DNA from: Sipunculus nudus
Lineage: Eukaryota; Annelida; Sipuncula; Golfingiida; Sipunculidae
NCBI GenBank assembly: GCA_026874595.1
Contig: CM049320.1
Coordinates: 20,655,714-20,719,713, forward strand
DNA: 64,000 nucleotides
Direction: 5' to 3'
Shown here: positions 58,785 through 64,000 of the stretch, in pieces
Numbering within the stretch: position 1 is the stretch's first letter
How the letters are laid out: every line of letters begins with the position of its first letter
Position numbers and translations under genes: made by a program
The notes under the pieces: model-generated
Database searches by the model: none
Told to the model about the DNA's origin: nothing
The model's input: the letters and a program-made list of their open reading frames with translations, nothing else

Positions 58785-59360
58785 ACAGCAGTGATTATGC
58801 TAAAATGATATTAGGGCAATAACTCAAAAAGAATTTGTGGTACAGTCTCCAAACCTACGGTTTAGATGCATCTTATCAAGGGCTAGGCCAAGTTCGAATA
58901 TGGATGACCTTGATGCATTTTTCAAGGTCACAGAGGCGATAACGATGGAATAATGTCAACTTTAATATCTCACTGAGGGATGCAGGGATTGATCCAAAAA
59001 TCAAATTGACGTTAGATCGTTGATAGCATTGTTTTCTGCAGAAGACAGGTGGTGCCACCTTGTGTTGTTTTCTTGCTAAAATGATGTTTAAACGGAATAA
59101 CTTAGTAAGAATTTGAGGTACAGTCACCAAACCCACAAATTTGATGCATCTTATCAACAGCAGGCTAGGTCAGATTAGAACATGGATGACCTTGATGCAT
59201 TTTTTTCAAGGTCACAGCAGCGATTATGCTAAAATGATATTGGGCAATAACTCAAAAAAAGAATTTGTGGTGCAGTCACCAAACCTACAGTTTAGATGCA
59301 TCTTATCAAGGGCTAGGCCAAGTTCGATTGTGGATGACCTTGATGCATTTTTCAAGGTTA
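58785..59360. promoter_or_regulatory. Repeated TCAAGGTCA nuclear-receptor-type half-sites
   Basis: TTTTTCAAGGTCACAG occurs near 58785, 58919 and 59205, with a mutated copy (TCAAGGTTA) near 59350, all within copy B. TCAAGGTCA is the extended half-site bound by monomeric SF-1/FTZ-F1 and ERR-type receptors. Presence is directly seen; binding is conjecture, since the repeat spreads the motif automatically. Confidence 0.3.
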
Positions 59361-59986
59361 CAGAGGCTATAACGCTGAAATGATGATTACTTTAATATCT
59401 CACTGAAGGATGCATGGATTGGTCCATCAAAGAGATATGTCATACAGTCACAATTCATAAATCCCCTCTTCAGCATAGATAATCATAACATTATATCTGT
59501 CAAATTGAAATCTTGCGGACTTCCATACTCTTTAGATCCTTCAACAAATAGCCTTATCATCATTCTACCACTGCTTAGTGTACTGTCATTGCATTCATAT
59601 ATGCTCAAATATATTGCTATTTTCAACAGCTCCCAAATAAATAAAAAATAAACCACTATATTTACTGCATATTAATCCATCAGTCAGGTGATTTCATACA
59701 TCATTTACTCACATATTACATTATATTCCTTTATAATAGCCCAACATGTCCATGATATTTATAAGGTTTGTCAACTAAATATAGTATCACAATGGTGATA
59801 CATTTATAGTTTAATCACGATCAGCAGAGCACCATTTCCCATGGGTCCCTTGTTTTTTTTTTTTTTTTTGCTTTTGAAACACTTAAAATAAATTTGTCTT
59901 GTTCACTTTGAATTTTCAGGTTTTAGTCCTTTTCATGGATATTGACATAGTTTTAAAAATGTTTTTATATTTTACTTTACTTGAAG

Positions 59987-60158
59987 CTAATAAATCAAAC
60001 AGAGAAAAAGAATATGAAAGGCGAGAGGCTCGGCCAGCCCCTAAAGAACGGGAACGAACCAGGGAGGATCGCAATATACAGCGAGAACGGGAAAGGGAGA
60101 AGAAACAGAGAGAGGTAGAACTGGAAGCCAGACGGAGGGAGAAGTCTCGCCTGGAAAG
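59987..60158 (+). CDS. CDK11: CDK11/PITSLRE kinase, RE/KR-rich exon
   Basis: Acceptor TTTACTTGAAG (ends 59986) and donor AAAG/GTACCA (60159). The carried G plus CT gives Ala, then NKSNREKEYERREARPAP, KERERTREDRNIQRERER, EKKQREVELEARRREKSRLE. The highly charged helix-forming sequence matches the expanded Arg/Glu/Lys region of CDK11 between IKPPQ and the kinase domain. The phase agrees with both neighbours. Low-complexity charge alone would not identify the gene; linkage to the IKPPQ exon does. Confidence 0.75.
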
Positions 60159-60220
60159 GTACCATTTCTGCCTCAAACTGGCGTGTTTTTCTGAGCTTAT
60201 GGAAAGTTCTGTTCATTAAG

Positions 60221-60379
60221 TACAGTGGAACTCCACAATTAAAACCACCTTGGGGACTGACCAAAGTGGTGCAATTTTGGGGTGGTTATATTTGTGAAAT
60301 TCTAAGCTCTGTGATCATATATACAGGAACATAGGTGGTCATAATTGTGGAGCTGGTTGCAAGGTGGGGTTCCACTCTA
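60221..60379. mobile_element. MITE related to the 55977-57319 transposon
   Basis: TACAGTGGAACTCCACAATT at the left and GGTGGGGTTCCACTCTA at the right are inverted, with GACCAAAGTGGT and GGTGGTCATAATTGTGG inside. The 159-bp size and TA boundaries indicate an internally deleted relative of the larger element. It lies 62 bp after the CDK11 donor. Confidence 0.75.
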
Positions 60380-60555
60380 CAGCGGAGTCTGTCTAAAAGA
60401 CCACCTTTCTGTGAAGGCCACCTGTCTATTAAGACCACCCTTGAGTGAACTGAAAACACACTGGATATATTTGACCTGTCTGATTTGACCACCTGTGAAT
60501 TAAGACCACTTCTGACCAGTCCCATGGTCAGTCTTATTACACAGGTTGTACTGTA
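60378..60555. mobile_element. Second TA-type MITE, abutting the first
   Basis: TACAGCGGAGTCTGTCTAAA at the left is inverted relative to CACAGGTTGTACTGTA at the right; the interior repeats AAGACCACC. It shares the TA dinucleotide at 60378-60379 with the preceding MITE, so one inserted at the edge of the other. Confidence 0.65.
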
Positions 60556-61058
60556 TCTGAAAATGTATTCCTACTCCACAAAATAAACATCTCCATGGCC
60601 CCAGCAAAATTTCATTGAGTAACTAGAAATCTGTTTTCACCTATTTGGCCCATATTCCCAGGTTGATTCAAGCATAAGTGACTGTAGATTTGTGAATATT
60701 CATTGATGACATTCCTGAAAATGGATCATGTTCCTAATCTATTCCTAAATCTTATCAATTCCTCTTTGGTTAATATTTAAAAATGCCCTTTTCAGACATG
60801 AGCTTCTGTTCATAATTGTGTGAGGTATGTTGTGAACAAACACACAAACACAGGGGGATGAATACATATCCTCCTGATGGAGGCAAAGACATTAGAACGG
60901 TAACCAAGTATATGACAACATAAGGAGCATCCAGTTTTTTTTTTTTTTTGGTGGGGGGTTTGTTAAATTAAGCATCAAAAGGTCTCAAAGAGAAAAATAA
61001 AATTAAGTGGGGCCCTGCTAGTGTGCTGAACCATAATTGAAGTATTTACATTATGCAG

Positions 61059-61231
61059 GGAGAGGCTGGAGCGGTTGGAGATGAAGAGGCGCCACCTGGA
61101 GAGAGAACATCAGCAACGTGAGCGAGAACAGAGAGATCGAGTCATGAGAGAAAGAGAACTTGAACGGAGGAGAGACAGAAACCGTCTGCCCAAGGATGAT
61201 GCTCGCAGGAAAATCGAAGCTCGTCGGGAAG
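61059..61231 (+). CDS. CDK11: CDK11/PITSLRE kinase, coiled-coil-like charged exon
   Basis: Acceptor TTACATTATGCAG (ends 61058) and donor GGAAG/GTCAGA (61232). The two carried bases plus G give Arg, then ERLERLEMKRRHLEREHQQR, EREQRDRVMRERELERRRDR, NRLPKDDARRKIEARREG. It parallels the DRLEQLERKRERER...EARRE region of vertebrate CDK11. This is the last exon seen. The acidic tract, PITSLRE helix and kinase domain should follow beyond 64 kb. The donor is weaker than GTAAGT; an end a few bases earlier is possible. Confidence 0.75.
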
Positions 61232-61897
61232 GTCAGAGTCACAGAAATATCTCTAAAAATAGTCAGTGATTGTGTTGCATACTGTGGTCAGATAAACACA
61301 AGTTTCAGTATAACAAGGTTTGACACAATCGGTAAATTGTACAGTTTGACAATAGTTAAGGTTACATCTCTATCACAAAAAGGTTTACAAGTTAGTTGAA
61401 ATCATGAGATAGTATTTTATTTGAAATCCCTGGCATTTTTGTCAAGAAACTCTATGAAATTTAGTGGAATGAAAAGTATTAACAAATAACATATTGTTTG
61501 ATCCTCTCCTAGCTTAAAATCATGTGGCTCATAAATTTTCTGAATATACAAGTAGTAGAACAATTTTTTCTTGATGGATAAAATTTCAAAGGTCTTTTTT
61601 TGACATTAGCTTACTTCCATATATGTTTTGAATTAGGTCATTTTCATTTGATGATTTTCATTTCCTTCCTGTAAAACTTGGTAATTTAAATTATTTAATT
61701 AAAAAATGTGCTAAAATATATATAAAATCAGTTCATTTTCATGAGGGTTATTTTGTTATATTTTATAAATCTTTGGTGTAATAAAAAAAAGTTAGGATCT
61801 GACTGAACAAATGTGTAAACTGCATATGATAAAGCCAACCAATGATCATGGTAATAGTATAGATCTTATATGCTCACAAACTGCTCACATGCTTCAT
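61232..61897. other. CDK11 intron, unique AT-rich part
   Basis: No repeats or exons recognised between the donor and the next TTTTAGCTCAG-type repeat. Confidence 0.6.
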
Positions 61898-63319
61898 TTT
61901 TAGCTCAGCTGACTGTAAGTCATATGAGCTATAGCGATCACCCTTTGTCCGCCGTCCAACTGTCTGTCCGTCCGTTAACCTGGGACAAATCGTAATCGCT
62001 GGACCTAGAAACTTGTAACTTGACATTCTGAGAGGTTCATGAAAAATCTCCTTTGAAACCAGAAATGAGGTCTCTGTTACTCATATCCTTCAAGCTATGG
62101 GGCCCCAAAATACCCCCAAGAATAGTAAAAAATTTCATACAAAAACTTCAATATCTCATTAACTACACCACCGATGTTCATGATTTTTTGCATACGTATT
62201 GATCATGAGATGTTCCATCAGTTCCTGTAGACTGGTGGCACCACCTCTTTTTTAGCTCTGCTGACTTTCAGTCATGCTGGGCTATAGCGATGGGTCTTTG
62301 TCCGGCGTCCTTCCGTCTGTCCGTCCGGCCGGCCGGCCGTTAGCAGGGCACAAATCGTAACCGTAGGGGCTAGGGCCATGAACCCTATGCAGTCTTAGAG
62401 GTTATAAAAAGATCTCCTTGCAAACCTGAAATTAGGTCACTGCAACCTATATTCTCAAAGTTATGGGGTGTGTTTGCACCCCCTAGAAATAACTCTTTGA
62501 GACAAAATTTTCATCCCAAACCTTCCATCTTTCACATACAACTCACCTACTAAGTTGGAGAAGAATCCTATAGATTTTGAGGTCAAAAGGTCAAAGGTCA
62601 AGGTCACAGGATCCACTTCTTGGAAAAGGTAGTGGACACATTTCAAGCTAGACTTTTCATTCCAAACCTTCCAGCACTGATATCGCTTCTCTGCCAACAG
62701 GGGAAAAGACCTGTTGATTTTGAGGTCAAAGGTCAAGTTCACAGCACCCACTTCTTGCGTGGAGTCATTTTCAGGCAAACTTATCAATCTGTACCTTCCA
62801 TCTGTCATATATGGCTTACCTACCAATAAGGGAAGAAGCCTATTGATGTTGAGGTCAAAAAGTCAAAGGTCAAGGTCACAATATTTAATTGTTCTAAATG
62901 CTTGTGAGCATATTTCAAGTGTAACTGTTCAACCCAAACCTTCAGTCTTTCACATATGCCACATCTATGCTTCACTCAGTTTGACTCAAACTTCATATTT
63001 ATGGGTCTTTTTGCTTGAATAAATAACTTATTGATTTTGGGGTCAGCTGGTCAGCAGGTTAAAGGTTGCAGGTCAAAGTTATTCACCCATTGGTTGCCAA
63101 GTAATTACACCAGATTTAAGTGGTCAGTAGTTACCCATCATTTAGAAAGAATCCAGTAGATAAATGTGCAAAAGGCCAAGGTCATAGGTCAGGGATGTTC
63201 ACAATTACTTATTTTATAGACCATCTCTATTTTTCTTGTATATATAACCATCCCACTCCAGCTGGTACATCTCCCTGTGTGGCTGTAATTATGAGTGACA
63301 CTGGTGACATATGACTCCC
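61898..63319 (+). mobile_element. TTTTAGCTCAG-family fragments C and D
   Basis: Fragment C starts at 61898 (TTTTAGCTCAGCTGACTGTA). A more diverged start, TTTTAGCTCTGCTGACTTTC, follows at 62250 with CCGGCCGGCCGGCC and GTCCGTCCGG runs. A ~135-bp unit with GGTCAAAGGTCAAGGTCACA repeats near 62585, 62720 and 62860. The right end is uncertain; ATGACTCCCTTTTG near 63310 may be the decayed 3' terminus. Confidence 0.55.
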
Positions 63320-64000
63320 TTTTGTATCAGCCTATTAAGTGATAAGGCTCAGTGATAAGTACCTGTTACTTCATAACAAAAACACTGTTGTCAGAATGCT
63401 TCAGCCAGGCATTAAGACTATGAGAGTATAGTATTACGGTTTATCTACTGATTTATAAGATGATGGGAACATTTTGCAGTTTATTTTATGGAATCCTAGC
63501 AATAAACTTAGTTTCCTAGATATCTGAATATTTTAATATATATCACCACATATAAAAGCAAGTGTTTGTTCTCATAATATGTGGAAGTGTACCTTGATTT
63601 AGGATGGCTTTTTGTTTTATTTCAAGACTCTTAGTCATGCTTTCTGCATTTCTTTTCTTTCAGGTTTGGCAGTTTACCTACCCTGCTGACCCCATTGAAA
63701 AGCAGAGTGATAATAAAAAATATTGGACTTACACTTTTTACAATTGCATATCTATAAATCTGATATGAGGGCCTGGACATGCCTATGAATTATTTTGGGC
63801 ATTTATTACTGGATAATTTGCCCCAAGTTTGGTCTCTTATTGGAGAATGTGGGATATCAAATGTCATACTTGTCAGAAATCCATTATGTCTGCCAGTTAG
63901 CCACCTTAGAAATTCTTTCTTCAGGGCAGTTTCAGTAATTTTTCTTTAATGTTTGGTCCGATTTAGAGAATGTTTGTTGTCTGATTTCAGACTTGTCAGA
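63320..64000. other. CDK11 intron to the right edge
   Basis: A strong pyrimidine-AG tract (TTTCTTTTCTTTCAG) ends at 63663, but in the phase required by the preceding donor the following sequence stops within ten codons, so no exon is called. Confidence 0.5.

Larger units (their letters stand above)
55328..59853 (+). mobile_element. TTTTAGCTCAG dispersed element, copy B (4.5 kb)
   Basis: Same start hairpin and same CCCATGGGTCCCTTGTTT end as copy A (36651-40670), followed by a T run to about 59869. Contains its own tandem arrays: a ~486-bp unit (CTTGCATGGATTGATCCC at 57753 and 58238) and a ~420-bp unit (ATCCAAAAATCAAATTGAC at 58571 and 58991), each about two copies. Interrupted by a TA-flanked transposon at 55977-57319 that copy A lacks. 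No protein-coding capacity of its own. Confidence 0.78.

Noticed and set aside
63650-63720. Fifth CDK11 exon after TTTCTTTCAG at 63663
   Set aside because: In the required phase a TGA appears within ten codons and there is no Arg/Glu-rich continuity.

Overview
The window is eukaryotic nuclear DNA and most resembles a mollusc (gastropod or bivalve; inferred). Genes are split by GT-AG introns. Non-coding DNA is AT-rich and full of microsatellites. A dispersed repeat that begins with a hairpin (TTTTAGCTCAGCTGAC...) followed by GTCCGTC-type runs looks like repeats I associate with mollusc genomes. There are no operons, Shine-Dalgarno sites or other prokaryotic features.

Left third (about 1-17.2 kb): no gene is convincing. 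Its main structure is an old, diverged, colinear segmental duplication. Blocks at about 3.0-3.35, 7.3-8.93 and 8.97-9.96 kb reappear in order at about 12.05-12.33, 13.5-14.79 and 15.72-16.77 kb. A near-perfect 83-bp inverted repeat lies at 5055-5221, and a 22-bp-type minisatellite at about 16.78-17.17 kb.

Middle (17.2-36.6 kb): one convincing gene, a four-exon secreted protein on the plus strand (23887-27166; 376 residues when spliced, all intron phases compatible). It has a signal peptide, a probable beta-sandwich region and eight cysteines in its C-terminal half. The rest holds tandem arrays (about 50-bp at 29.24-29.93 kb, 22-bp at 30.0-30.25 kb, 69-bp at 34.3-34.7 kb), a foldback-like element with long terminal inverted repeats (about 32.02-32.92 kb) and a tRNA-like SINE relic.

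Right (36.6-64 kb): four phase-compatible coding exons of the 5' part of CDK11/PITSLRE kinase (44073-44248, 44684-44826, 59987-60158, 61059-61231), encoding the acidic and RE/KR-rich N-terminal region. The kinase domain must lie beyond 64 kb. The second intron (15.2 kb) is almost wholly mobile DNA. It contains a structurally complete DIRS-type tyrosine-recombinase retrotransposon (about 45.49-55.27 kb) with inverted terminal repeats and an internal complementary region that matches both ends. Two later insertions interrupt it: a hAT-like element (47691-49576; 8-bp target duplication) and a 2.4-kb dispersed repeat (51873-54299; 5-bp duplication). Next to it is a 4.5-kb copy of the TTTTAGCTCAG repeat, itself interrupted by a TA-flanked pogo/Tigger-like element (55977-57319). 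A related 4.0-kb copy lies upstream at 36651-40670.

The protein genes have no visible functional link. The main interest is a well-resolved stack of nested transposons inside a cell-cycle/splicing-kinase intron, plus the unexplained duplication on the left.
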